Shown here piece after piece: positions 54,011 to 62,437 of a stretch of 64,000 bases of DNA. The DNA lies in contig NZ_CAURPW010000007.1 in NCBI RefSeq assembly GCF_963526985.1, positions 57,569 through 121,568 of the forward strand, given 5' to 3'. Numbering within the stretch: the first letter of the stretch is position 1; each line of letters starts with the position of its first letter. The stretch is from an uncultured Campylobacter sp. Lineage in GTDB: Bacteria; Campylobacterota; Campylobacteria; Campylobacterales; Campylobacteraceae. The position numbers and the translations under genes are program-made. Under the pieces are notes generated by a model that was not told the DNA's origin, did no database searches, and was given only the letters and a program-made list of their open reading frames with translations.

Positions 54011-55879
54011 ATGCAAGAATATGACATCATCGTCGTCGGAGGCGGCCACGCGGGCATAGAAGCGGCTTTGGCGCCCGCAAGAATGGGCAAAAAAACGCTG
54101 CTAATCACCATCCTAGCCGAGCAAATCGGCGCGACTAGCTGTAATCCCGCAGTGGGCGGCCTAGCCAAAGGCCATCTGGTAAAAGAACTCGACGCGCTGG
54201 GCGGACAAATGGGGCTAACGACCGATGCCGTAGGCATACAATTTCGCGTGCTAAACGAGAGTAAGGGCCCCGCCGTCCGCGGCAGCCGCGCTCAAATCGA
54301 CATGGATAGATACCGCGTCTATATGCGAAATTTACTGCTAAATACGCCAAATCTCGACGTCACGCAAGAAATCGCGACGCAAATTTTAACGCAAAACGGG
54401 CAAATATCTGGCGTAAAAACCCACCTAGGCAACGAGTATAAAACTAGCAAACTCATTATCACGACGGGCACTTTTTTAAACGGGCTAATTCACGTCGGAT
54501 TTAACAAGCTGCAAGCCGGCCGCGTGGGCGAGTTTAGCTCGGTAAATTTAAGCCAAAGCCTAAGAGACCACGGCTTTACGCTAGGACGGCTAAAAACGGG
54601 AACCTGCCCCCGAGTGGATGCTAAAAGCATAGATTTTAGCGCGCTTGAAGTCCAAGACGGCGACGCAAATCCCGTCCCGTTTAGCTTCCGCACGCAAGAC
54701 TTCGCGCCTACGCAGCTGCCCTGCTACATCGCCTACACCAACGAAACCACGCACGAGATTATCCGCTCAAATTTCGACAAAGCGCCGCTTTTTACGGGGC
54801 AGATAGAAGGCGTAGGTCCTCGCTACTGCCCGAGCATCGAGGATAAGATAAATAGATTCGGCGACCGCGATAGGCATCATCTTTTTATCGAGCCGCAGAC
54901 GGCTAGCGCGACGGAGTACTATATCAACGGCTTTTCTACGAGCCTGCCTTACGACGTGCAAGTAGCGATGCTGCGCTCGGTCAAGGGCTTTGAAAACGCG
55001 CGCATCGTGCGCCACGGCTACGCGATCGAGTACGACTACGCGCCGCCTACGCAGCTAAAACACAGCCTAGAAACCAAGCTTGTCGGCGGGCTTTATTTCG
55101 CAGGGCAGATAAACGGCACGACTGGCTACGAGGAGGCTGCCGCGCAGGGGCTGATGGCGGGCATAAACGCAGCTCTCGCGCTTGAGGGCAAAGAGCCGCT
55201 CGTTCTTCGCCGCGACGAAGCGTACATCGGCGTTTTGATCGACGATCTAGTCACCAAAGGCACGAAAGAGCCCTACCGCATGTTTACCTCGCGCGCCGAG
55301 TACAGGCTGTTGCTGCGCGAGGATAACGCCGTGCTGCGCCTTAGCGGCTATGGGAGGCAGCTTGGGCTCATAGACGCTAAAACATACGAGAGAGTCGAGA
55401 AAATCCGCCAAAATTTAGCGCGCGGGCTAGCGTATCTAAACGAAACCGTAATCACGCCCTCAAAGCAAAATTTAGCCCTTTTAGAAAGCCTAGGCGAGGA
55501 TATAATCAGCCAAAACGTAAGCCTGCAAAAAATCGTAGCGCGCAAGAGCTTCACGCGCGAAAAGCTGCAAAATTTAGACGAAATTTTCGCCGGCATGGAC
55601 GAGGCGAGCTTGGAGCAAATTTTAGTCGAGGCGAAGTATCAGCACTACATCGCCGAGCAAAAAAACCAAATAGAGCGCATGAAAGATATGCTGCAAGTGC
55701 GTATCCCGGAGGGTTTTAGCTTCCGCGGTATCAGCGGGCTAAGCAACGAAGTGGTCGAAAAGCTGGAAACCTTTAATCCGCCGACTCTTTTTGCCGCTAG
55801 CGAGATTAGCGGTATCACGCCCGCGGCGATAGATATTTTGCATATCTATATAAAGATGAACGCTAGGGAGTCGCAGTAA
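54011..55879 (+). CDS. mnmG: tRNA uridine-34 carboxymethylaminomethyl synthesis enzyme MnmG
   Basis: 622 residues. FAD-binding GGGHAGIEAALAPARMGKKT at the N-terminus, CNPAVGGLAKGHLVKELDALGG, GTFLNGLIHVG and the C-terminal ISGLSNEVVEKLE helical part are the family blocks. With MnmE it modifies the wobble uridine of several tRNAs. It is slightly short of the usual 630 residues but complete. Confidence 0.97.
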   Translation: MQEYDIIVVGGGHAGIEAALAPARMGKKTLLITILAEQIGATSCNPAVGGLAKGHLVKELDALGGQMGLTTDAVGIQFRVLNESKGPAVRGSRAQIDMDRYRVYMRNLLLNTPNLDVTQEIATQILTQNGQISGVKTHLGNEYKTSKLIITTGTFLNGLIHVGFNKLQAGRVGEFSSVNLSQSLRDHGFTLGRLKTGTCPRVDAKSIDFSALEVQDGDANPVPFSFRTQDFAPTQLPCYIAYTNETTHEIIRSNFDKAPLFTGQIEGVGPRYCPSIEDKINRFGDRDRHHLFIEPQTASATEYYINGFSTSLPYDVQVAMLRSVKGFENARIVRHGYAIEYDYAPPTQLKHSLETKLVGGLYFAGQINGTTGYEEAAAQGLMAGINAALALEGKEPLVLRRDEAYIGVLIDDLVTKGTKEPYRMFTSRAEYRLLLREDNAVLRLSGYGRQLGLIDAKTYERVEKIRQNLARGLAYLNETVITPSKQNLALLESLGEDIISQNVSLQKIVARKSFTREKLQNLDEIFAGMDEASLEQILVEAKYQHYIAEQKNQIERMKDMLQVRIPEGFSFRGISGLSNEVVEKLETFNPPTLFAASEISGITPAAIDILHIYIKMNARESQ

Positions 55880-55978
55880 ATTTAGCGCTCCTTGACAAAG
55901 CAAAACGCTAGCCTAAATTTAAGCTTACCAAGGGGTAAAATTTGAGCGGCGTAGACGAAATTTAAACGCCCGCGGCGA

Positions 55979-56273
55979 TTGCCAAAGCTCAAATTTAGCA
56001 AATCTCGTCGCGGCAAAATTTGTGAGAGATTACGACAAGGGCCGTTAATCGTTAAAGATTATGCTTTACATGCGGCGTTTATCTTGTCGTCCATCATGCT
56101 TGTTTTTGCGTTCGGCGTTATTTTTAATCGTTTTTGGCGAAATTATGCTCGTTTTAGGCATTGCCGCCTACCTGTTTTGCTCCTTAATAACTATAAATTC
56201 GCAGCCAAACACATCTTTGGACAAAAAATCATTTGAGGGGCGGGACGAGTTGTTGAATAAAGACCGTCTTTAA
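55979..56273 (+). pseudogene. possible frameshifted small membrane protein in a 0.7-kb spacer
   Basis: The frame from about 56046 reads IVKDYALHAAFILSSIMLVF then AFGVIFN, a membrane helix; the next frame then reads IVFGEIMLVLGIAAYLFCSL, a second helix, and a polar tail ending NKDRL at 56273. One frameshift in the TTTTTAATCGTTTTT stretch (about 56120-56136) would join them. No good ribosome site is seen. The rest of the 55880-56599 spacer holds only AT-rich sequence and the petA promoter. Confidence 0.3.
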
Positions 56274-56556
56274 ATCAAATTTAACCAATCATCGTCCGCT
56301 AAAAACGGCAAATTTGACGGCGCAAATTTAAAGCCGCTCGGCGTTAAATTTTGCGGCGCGGGTAAATCAAGAAGAATAAAACCGAATTTAAATTTAGCTG
56401 GCCCGCGAAGCGTCAAATTTAATCGTCAAAGCCAGGTTACTCCAGAATTTTACCCGCAAAAGCCTCAAAAAGGCAAAATAGTAAATGATTATTTAAAAAA
56501 TAATTTAAATATCTAAACTATTTGCAGGAAAAATAAAATTTTAATTTTCATAAGAG

Positions 56557-56562
56557 TATAAT
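56557..56562 (+). promoter_or_regulatory. -10 box of the petABC promoter
   Basis: TATAAT 37 bp before the petA start, in AT-rich DNA; the AAAGGAAGG ribosome site follows downstream. Confidence 0.6.
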
Positions 56563-56599
56563 GGCGAGTATTTTTTAAAAAACTGCTGAAAGGAAGGTA

Positions 56600-57103
56600 A
56601 TGTCCGTAAAACAAGAAAGACGAGATTTTATCGGTTTGGCGTTCGGGGCGGTGGCCGCAGTCGGTGGCGCGGCGACCCTCGTAGCCGTCAAAAAGACCTG
56701 GGATCCGCTTCCTAGCGTTAAGGCGGCGGGATTTACGACCGTAGATCTCAGCCCGATGAAAGAGGGCGAGATGCGCCAAATAGAGTGGCGTAAAAAGCCG
56801 ATATTTATCCTAAAAAAAGACGCTTCAATGGCGCCTAACGACAAGCGCGACGTCGTAGTAGACGGCGCCAGATATATGGTGGCGATCGGGCTTTGCACGC
56901 ATCTTGGCTGCATCCCGGAGTGGAAACCGGGCAAGCAACTTTTCGTTTGCGCCTGTCACGGAGGCGAATTTAACGCAGACGGCGTAAATACCTTCGGCCC
57001 TCCTCCGCGCCCGCTAGACATACCGCCGTTTAAGATAGACGGCACGAAACTCGTTTTGGGCGAGACCAGCCCCGAATACGAAAAACTAACGGCTCAAGCG
57101 TAA
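56600..57103 (+). CDS. petA: bc1 complex Rieske iron-sulfur subunit
   Basis: 167 residues. Twin-arginine start (ERRDFIGLAFGAVAAVGG) with one helix, then the Rieske domain: CTHLGC (Cys99, His101, Cys104) and CACHGG (Cys117, Cys119, His120). It takes electrons from quinol to cytochrome c1. First gene of petABC, 10 bp before petB. Confidence 0.97.
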   Translation: MSVKQERRDFIGLAFGAVAAVGGAATLVAVKKTWDPLPSVKAAGFTTVDLSPMKEGEMRQIEWRKKPIFILKKDASMAPNDKRDVVVDGARYMVAIGLCTHLGCIPEWKPGKQLFVCACHGGEFNADGVNTFGPPPRPLDIPPFKIDGTKLVLGETSPEYEKLTAQA

Positions 57104-57113
57104 GGAGGGGAAG

Positions 57114-58376
57114 ATGCACATCAGAAAATCAACGGGCGTTTTAGACTGGCTGGATCAAAGGATCGCCCTAAACAAGCTAATGAAAGTCCTCGTCAGCGAA
57201 TACTGGATACCGAAAAATATAAATTTCCTCTGGGCGATGGGCGTTATACTCACGACGCTTTTTGCGTTGCTTATTTTTACCGGATTTATGCTAGTTATGT
57301 ACTATAAACCGGATATAAATTTAGCCTTTGACAGCGTAAATTTGACCATAATGAAAGAGGTCGAGTACGGCTGGCTATGGCGTCATATCCACGCGGTTGC
57401 GGCTTCGGTCGTATTTCTCATAATCTACATCCACACCTTTACGGCGATTTACTACGGCTCTTACAAAAAAGGCCGCGAGATGATTTGGGTCAGCGGCATG
57501 CTGCTTTTCATTTTGTTCTCCGCCGAGGCGTTTAGCGGATATATGCTACCTTGGGGGCAGATGAGCTACTGGGCTGCGATGGTTATTACGAATTTATTCG
57601 GCGGCATCCCGGTTATCGGCGATGCGGTAGTCGAGTGGATCAGGGGCGACTACGCCGTTAGCGATCCGACTTTGACGAGATTTTTCATGCTTCACGTCTG
57701 CTTGCTACCGATCGTGCTTATAGCAGTCGTCGCGATACACTTTTATACGCTTCGCGTTCCGCACGTAAATAACGAAACGGGCGAGGAGATAGACTTTGAA
57801 GTAGAAGCCGAAAAATACCTAAGCGGCGATACGAAAAACGCGAAAGTAATTCCGTTTTGGCCGGGCTTTTTGTCTAAAGACTTCATGTATATCGGCTTTT
57901 TCATGATTTTCTTTTTCTATCTCGTGTGCTTTCATTTCGACTTTGCGATGGATCCGATAAATTTCGAGCCTGGCAACCCGCTAAAAACGCCTCCGCACAT
58001 CTACCCTGAGTGGTACTTCTTGTGGCAGTACGAGATTTTACGCGGATTTTTCTTCGATATTTTCGGATTTAAAGCCTACAATATCGGCCTTATCGCATTT
58101 GCGATCGCGGGCGTGGCGCTATTTTTCATGCCTCTTTACGACAGAAGCGACGTCGTGGCTCCGGCTCACGAGAGAAAGGGCTTTTTCGTATGGTTTTGGC
58201 TATTAATCGTCGATATGATTATCCTCACGATTTTTGGCAAATTGCCTGCCGACGGCGTAACGCTAGGCATTTCAAACGCTTGGATAGGCTTTTTCTCGAC
58301 TATAGCGTTTTTTATCCTACTTTTCGTAGTCTTGCCTATCATAACGACGCTTGAGAAAAAAGGAGCGATGAAATGA
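57114..58376 (+). CDS. petB: cytochrome b
   Basis: 420 residues, eight helices. Heme ligands sit in WRHIHAVAASVVFLIIYIHT and in the helix with FFMLHVCLLPIVLIAVVAIHFY. The quinol-site PEW motif is YPEWYFLWQYE. The gene covers the whole cytochrome b, not the split b6/IV form. It overlaps petC by 4 bp. Confidence 0.97.
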   Translation: MHIRKSTGVLDWLDQRIALNKLMKVLVSEYWIPKNINFLWAMGVILTTLFALLIFTGFMLVMYYKPDINLAFDSVNLTIMKEVEYGWLWRHIHAVAASVVFLIIYIHTFTAIYYGSYKKGREMIWVSGMLLFILFSAEAFSGYMLPWGQMSYWAAMVITNLFGGIPVIGDAVVEWIRGDYAVSDPTLTRFFMLHVCLLPIVLIAVVAIHFYTLRVPHVNNETGEEIDFEVEAEKYLSGDTKNAKVIPFWPGFLSKDFMYIGFFMIFFFYLVCFHFDFAMDPINFEPGNPLKTPPHIYPEWYFLWQYEILRGFFFDIFGFKAYNIGLIAFAIAGVALFFMPLYDRSDVVAPAHERKGFFVWFWLLIVDMIILTIFGKLPADGVTLGISNAWIGFFSTIAFFILLFVVLPIITTLEKKGAMK

Positions 58377-59401
58377 AAGAACTAAAAATTTTTATAATCG
58401 TAGTCGCGCTTGCCGGCGTAGCGTACTGGGGCATAGAGCCCTACGCACATAGCGTCATGCATCCGCACGTAGCCGCAGCTGACTACGACCTGGGCACAGA
58501 GGACGTAGCTCAGGCTAAATCCGTAGTAGAAGCCAGGCAAAAAGCTCTCGAAGCCGCGCAAGCTCTAAACGACGAAAAGAAAATCGCCGGAGCGAAAAAA
58601 GATCTAGAAGAAGCAAAAAAATCTCTTGATGATTACACGGCGTTTTGGAAAGAAGTAAAAACTATAAATTTAGCCAAAGGAGACGCCGCTAAAGGCGCGG
58701 AAACTTTTGCTAACGCGGGCTGCACAGGCTGTCACGGCTTAGAGGCCGCAGGTATGCCAAACGCTCTAAGCGCCGCCGAGCTTAGCGAAGCTCACGGCGT
58801 CGTACCGCCCGATCTTAGTACTGCAGGAGCGATATACGACGAGCATTTCCTAGCAGCCCTTATAAAAGACCCGACCAAGGCGCTAAAGCTAACGCATAAA
58901 TTTAACGACGAAAAGCCTTATCCGATGCCGGCCTTTTTCGGAGCGGGCGGAGAAGATCCAAATGCCGAGATCGCCGATATAGTCGCGTATCTAAAGTCTA
59001 TCGCGCCTAAAGAAGTCAGCGACGAGCAGGTATTTCGCGACGCGTGCCAGAGATGCCACGACATGAAATACGAAAACAAATACGCGCTAAGCAACCGCGT
59101 AAATTTAGCCGCGTATATGGGCTCAAACCCGCCTGATTTATCGATGATGATTCGCTCAAAGGGCGATGAATATTTGCATAAATTTATAAACGATACGCAA
59201 AAGATGCTGCCAGGCACTGCGATGCCTCGCGTAGGACTAAGCAAGGCTAGCGAGGATCAAATCGTAGCCTACATGCAAAAGGCCGGTGACGCTAAAAAGG
59301 CCGAGCGCGAAAGTCTAGGCATAAATGCGATGATCTACTTCCTGATTTTTGGCATCTTCGGATGGCTTTGGAAACGTAAGGTTTGGTCTAAACTGCATTA
59401 A
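58373..59401 (+). CDS. petC: bc1 complex diheme cytochrome c subunit
   Basis: 342 residues. N-terminal helix, then a charged coiled coil at about 45-95 (KSVVEARQKALEAAQALNDE), then two cytochrome c domains, CTGCH (117-121) and CQRCH (225-229), and a C-terminal helix (INAMIYFLIFGIFGWLW). The diheme form is typical of epsilonproteobacteria and replaces the single-heme cytochrome c1. It passes electrons toward the cbb3 oxidase. Confidence 0.94.
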   Translation: MKELKIFIIVVALAGVAYWGIEPYAHSVMHPHVAAADYDLGTEDVAQAKSVVEARQKALEAAQALNDEKKIAGAKKDLEEAKKSLDDYTAFWKEVKTINLAKGDAAKGAETFANAGCTGCHGLEAAGMPNALSAAELSEAHGVVPPDLSTAGAIYDEHFLAALIKDPTKALKLTHKFNDEKPYPMPAFFGAGGEDPNAEIADIVAYLKSIAPKEVSDEQVFRDACQRCHDMKYENKYALSNRVNLAAYMGSNPPDLSMMIRSKGDEYLHKFINDTQKMLPGTAMPRVGLSKASEDQIVAYMQKAGDAKKAERESLGINAMIYFLIFGIFGWLWKRKVWSKLH

Positions 59402-59404
59402 AAT

Positions 59405-59430
59405 ATGAGCCCGTTTTTCGGGCTCATTTT
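59405..59430 (+). terminator. terminator of petABC
   Basis: ATGAGCCCG-TTTTT-CGGGCTCAT, a 9-bp perfect stem followed by TTTT, 3 bp past the petC stop. Confidence 0.9.
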
Positions 59431-59607
59431 AAATTTACCGCTTCGCTTCCTTTTTTTAGTCTTTAAATTTGCCCCTTTTTAACTCGAAAATAGTTTTTAA
59501 TCGCTTGCCGTCTAACTCAAAGCCGAATTTAGCCGCGCCGCTCGCCCAAATTTAAACGCTTTTTAGATTAGTCCGCTAAAATGCGTTAAATTTTAAAAGG
59601 AAAAAAG

Positions 59608-60570
59608 ATGAACAGGGCAGAATTCCAAAAGCTAAATTCTAGTGAAAAGCAAGACGCGATGCTAAAAATATCCGCCGCATATCCGCAATTTAAATTTCTA
59701 AATTTAAGCAAATTTGCGTGCGGCGAGCATAGCTTTGAGACGGGCGTTTTTGATTTTGAGGGGAGCGAGTTCGTTTTTATCCCGGGGGACGAGCCCGAGC
59801 TTGGCTGGGATGATTTTGCCGTTTTAGGTGAAATTTCGTCAAAAGAGATTAAAGAACAATGCGACTTTTACCCCGAGGATCAAAGCCTGCGCGAATTCGT
59901 AGCAAAGCAAACCTCGCCGCTTCGCCGCGTCAAAATCCCCGCTATGCTAGCCGAAAGAAAACCCGCCGAGCTTAGCTGGTACGAGGTAGATTTAAGCGAC
60001 GAAAGGCTTAAAATTTACGCAAACGAGATAGAGAATTTTTCGCGCGGTAAAGACAAAGATATTTCTGAAATGACGGTTTGGAGCGCGATAAAATTAGTCC
60101 GCGAAGACGGCAAAATTCGCGCGTTTTTGTTTGACGACGTCGAGCACGAGGAGCTTGAAGCAAATTTACACAAGGACGGCTTTAGCCTACCCAGCGAGGA
60201 CGAGTGGGAATACCTAGCCGGATGCGGGGCGCGCACGCTTTGGCGTTTCGGCGACGAGCCTGATCCCGACAAGGTAGCGCTACCGCACGTTAATCAGCCC
60301 GAAAATCCGGAATTTTCGCTATTTGAGCCCAATTTATTCGGGCTATTCATCGCCTTTGATCCTTACACGGTCGAGCTTGTTAGCGCGCCGATATACTTTA
60401 AAGGCGGCGACGGCGGCAGCGCGTTTTGCGGCGGCGCATCGCTGTTTGAGTGCCTGCTGCCCGTTTCGCCTTTTTACACTATGAGCGAGGAGATGCGGAA
60501 TGATTATTTGGAGTTTTTGGACGACGGCGATATCGATAACGCGATTTACAGGCGTATTTTTAGACTTTAA
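59608..60570 (+). CDS. FGE-sulfatase (SUMF1)-like domain protein
   Basis: 320 residues, no signal peptide. The first 190 residues are of unknown fold, with many acidic and aromatic residues. About residues 194-217 (LPSEDEWEYLAGCGARTLWR) match the hallmark LPTEAEWEYAARGG of formylglycine-generating-type domains, which are often non-catalytic or oxidise other substrates. The C-terminal catalytic Cys motif of true FGE is not evident. It stands alone; the ribosome site is AAAAGGAAAA. Confidence 0.7.
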   Translation: MNRAEFQKLNSSEKQDAMLKISAAYPQFKFLNLSKFACGEHSFETGVFDFEGSEFVFIPGDEPELGWDDFAVLGEISSKEIKEQCDFYPEDQSLREFVAKQTSPLRRVKIPAMLAERKPAELSWYEVDLSDERLKIYANEIENFSRGKDKDISEMTVWSAIKLVREDGKIRAFLFDDVEHEELEANLHKDGFSLPSEDEWEYLAGCGARTLWRFGDEPDPDKVALPHVNQPENPEFSLFEPNLFGLFIAFDPYTVELVSAPIYFKGGDGGSAFCGGASLFECLLPVSPFYTMSEEMRNDYLEFLDDGDIDNAIYRRIFRL

Positions 60571-60883
60571 AAAGGCGCTTTAGCCGCTAAATTTAGCGCC
60601 GATTAAAGATATCTCGCCGCGCGTTTTAGCTAAAATTTAGTCGCTACGCAAAGGCTTAAGTTAGCCTAGGTACCGAGATCTTGCGAAATATAAATTTAAC
60701 CGCTTTGCAAAACGCTTTTACGCCGATTTACGACAACCGCGGGATAAAATAGGCGCAAAGCGATAAATTTGCCGCAAAAAGCCGAGCTTGCTTTCGTTTT
60801 TCGTTGATTAAATTCTCGTAGATTTATCCTTAGATGCTAAAATCAGCCACCGTTTTTCATAAAATTTACCGAAAAGGAAAATT
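60571..60883. other. spacer before the tandem exported-protein genes
   Basis: 313 bp with no gene. GGCGCT/AGCGCC at its left end could fold as a weak hairpin after the FGE-like gene. AAAAGGAAAATT precedes the next start codon. Confidence 0.5.
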
Positions 60884-62341
60884 ATGGTTAAATCTAAAAT
60901 TTTTGCCGCTCTTGCGGCGCTTTGCTTTGGCTTAAATTTAAGCGCTGGCGAGCTGGAGGGCAGGTGGAGCATCGTCTCGGCAAACATAGACGGGCAGGAG
61001 GTGCAAACGGCGGGGCAGAAGTGCTTTGAAGATTCGTTTTTCGAGGTTAGCGGCCGCGAGGCAAAGCTAGGCCTTAGCTCCGTAGGCGAAGACGGCGCGT
61101 GCAAAAGCGGCGCGGCAAGCTACGCCTTTAAAAGCATAGGCGCGGACAAATACGCGCTAGGCCCTATCGGCGAGTTTTGGCTAGAAAAAGACGCGCTAAA
61201 AGTAAAACAGTCCTTAGACGGCGGCAAATTTATCGTTTTTTCTTTCAAAAAAGACGCGGCCGCAAACAAAGCTGCGGTAACGGTAGCCGGCTCAAATTTG
61301 AGCGCGGACGAGCTAGAGGGCAGATGGGAGATCGACTCTGTCACGGCACAGGGGCAGACGTTTAAAACGGCGGGCCAAAAGTGCTTTGAGGATTCGTTTT
61401 TCCAGATAGCAGGCGGCAAAGCAACGGTCAGCATCGCGGCGGCAAATCCGGACGGCACGTGCAAAACAGGTGCGGGAGAAAGCGGCTACAAAAGCCTTGG
61501 CAGTGGCAGATACGCGCTAGATAACGACGCGGGCGAATTTAGGCTAAAAAACGGCTCGCTCGAATACGAACAAAGCGCGGGCGGCGTCTTGTTTACCTTT
61601 AAAAAAAGCCGCGCAGCGCAGGCTAGCTCAAATCAGGCGCAAGCCAAATCAAGCTCAAATTTAGAGCCCCAAAAAGACCCTAGCGTCAAGCATAGCGACG
61701 CAAAAGCTACCAAAAAAGGCACGGGCGTGTTTGCGGGCAAGTGGTTTTTCATAAACACGAATACCGACATATCCTTTTATCTGCGCGACGACGGCACTTA
61801 CGCGAGCCGTTTAGAAAAGCCCGACTGGCGCACGCGCATCGACGGCACGTATAAAAAAGACGGCAAAAAAATCGTACGAACCGCCAACGACGGCGAGCAA
61901 AGCACATATAGCTGCGAGGACGCGGACTGCACGTTTTTGTGGAGCGACGGCGGATACCATCTCTTTAACGCTCAAATCTTAAATGAGGTGCCAAAGGGCA
62001 GCTACTCGTTTACCGCCGTTGGCTCCATGTCCATCTATAACGCCTCTGGCGGCACGGACGTTGTTGGCGGAGGCGTGAGCGGGTATTATGATTTTGACGG
62101 CAAAGGACGATTTAAGGATGGCAGCTCGTCGTATTCGTCCGCCTCTACGAGCGCTGCGGGCGGTGGTGGAACAAGATCTAGCAGTAGCGCGGGCTCATAT
62201 ACGCTAGATGCGGGCGAGCTCACGCTCAGATACGACGACGGACGGACGCAGCGTCATAGCTTTTTTTACATCCCGCCCACTAGCGAAGGCAAGGCGGGCG
62301 GAGCGGTCGTAGACGGCGCGATATATTTTTTAGACGAATAG
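60884..62341 (+). CDS. exported protein with two lipocalin-like repeats and a third C-terminal beta domain (paralogue 1)
   Basis: 485 residues. The signal peptide ends at about SAG (20-22). Two repeats of about 100-110 residues (about 23-125 and 142-242) start ELEGRW and carry conserved QKCFEDSFF and a second Cys (DGACK, DGTCK), likely forming a disulfide. A Ser/Ala/Gln/Lys-rich linker leads to a C-terminal part (about 282-485) with FYLRDDGTYASRLEKPDWRT, then YYDFDGKGRF and GELTLRYDDG. Beta-rich, periplasmic or surface-bound. I do not recognise a named family; the strands look lipocalin-like. It is followed by a paralogue on the same strand. Confidence 0.7.
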   Translation: MVKSKIFAALAALCFGLNLSAGELEGRWSIVSANIDGQEVQTAGQKCFEDSFFEVSGREAKLGLSSVGEDGACKSGAASYAFKSIGADKYALGPIGEFWLEKDALKVKQSLDGGKFIVFSFKKDAAANKAAVTVAGSNLSADELEGRWEIDSVTAQGQTFKTAGQKCFEDSFFQIAGGKATVSIAAANPDGTCKTGAGESGYKSLGSGRYALDNDAGEFRLKNGSLEYEQSAGGVLFTFKKSRAAQASSNQAQAKSSSNLEPQKDPSVKHSDAKATKKGTGVFAGKWFFINTNTDISFYLRDDGTYASRLEKPDWRTRIDGTYKKDGKKIVRTANDGEQSTYSCEDADCTFLWSDGGYHLFNAQILNEVPKGSYSFTAVGSMSIYNASGGTDVVGGGVSGYYDFDGKGRFKDGSSSYSSASTSAAGGGGTRSSSSAGSYTLDAGELTLRYDDGRTQRHSFFYIPPTSEGKAGGAVVDGAIYFLDE

Positions 62342-62358
62342 CAAACCATCGGCGTAAA

Positions 62359-62400
62359 ACCCGAGCAAATTTGCCGCATTCGGTAAATTTGCGGACGGGT
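62359..62400 (+). terminator. hairpin between the two paralogues
   Basis: CAAATTTGCCG-CATT-CGGTAAATTTG pairs over 11 bp with one G-U, enclosed by ACCCG/CGGGT. No T-run follows, so it may not end transcription; it could be a partial terminator or processing site. Confidence 0.45.
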
Positions 62401-62437
62401 TCACGCAAACCAATCCTAAATTTATGAAAGGAAAAAC

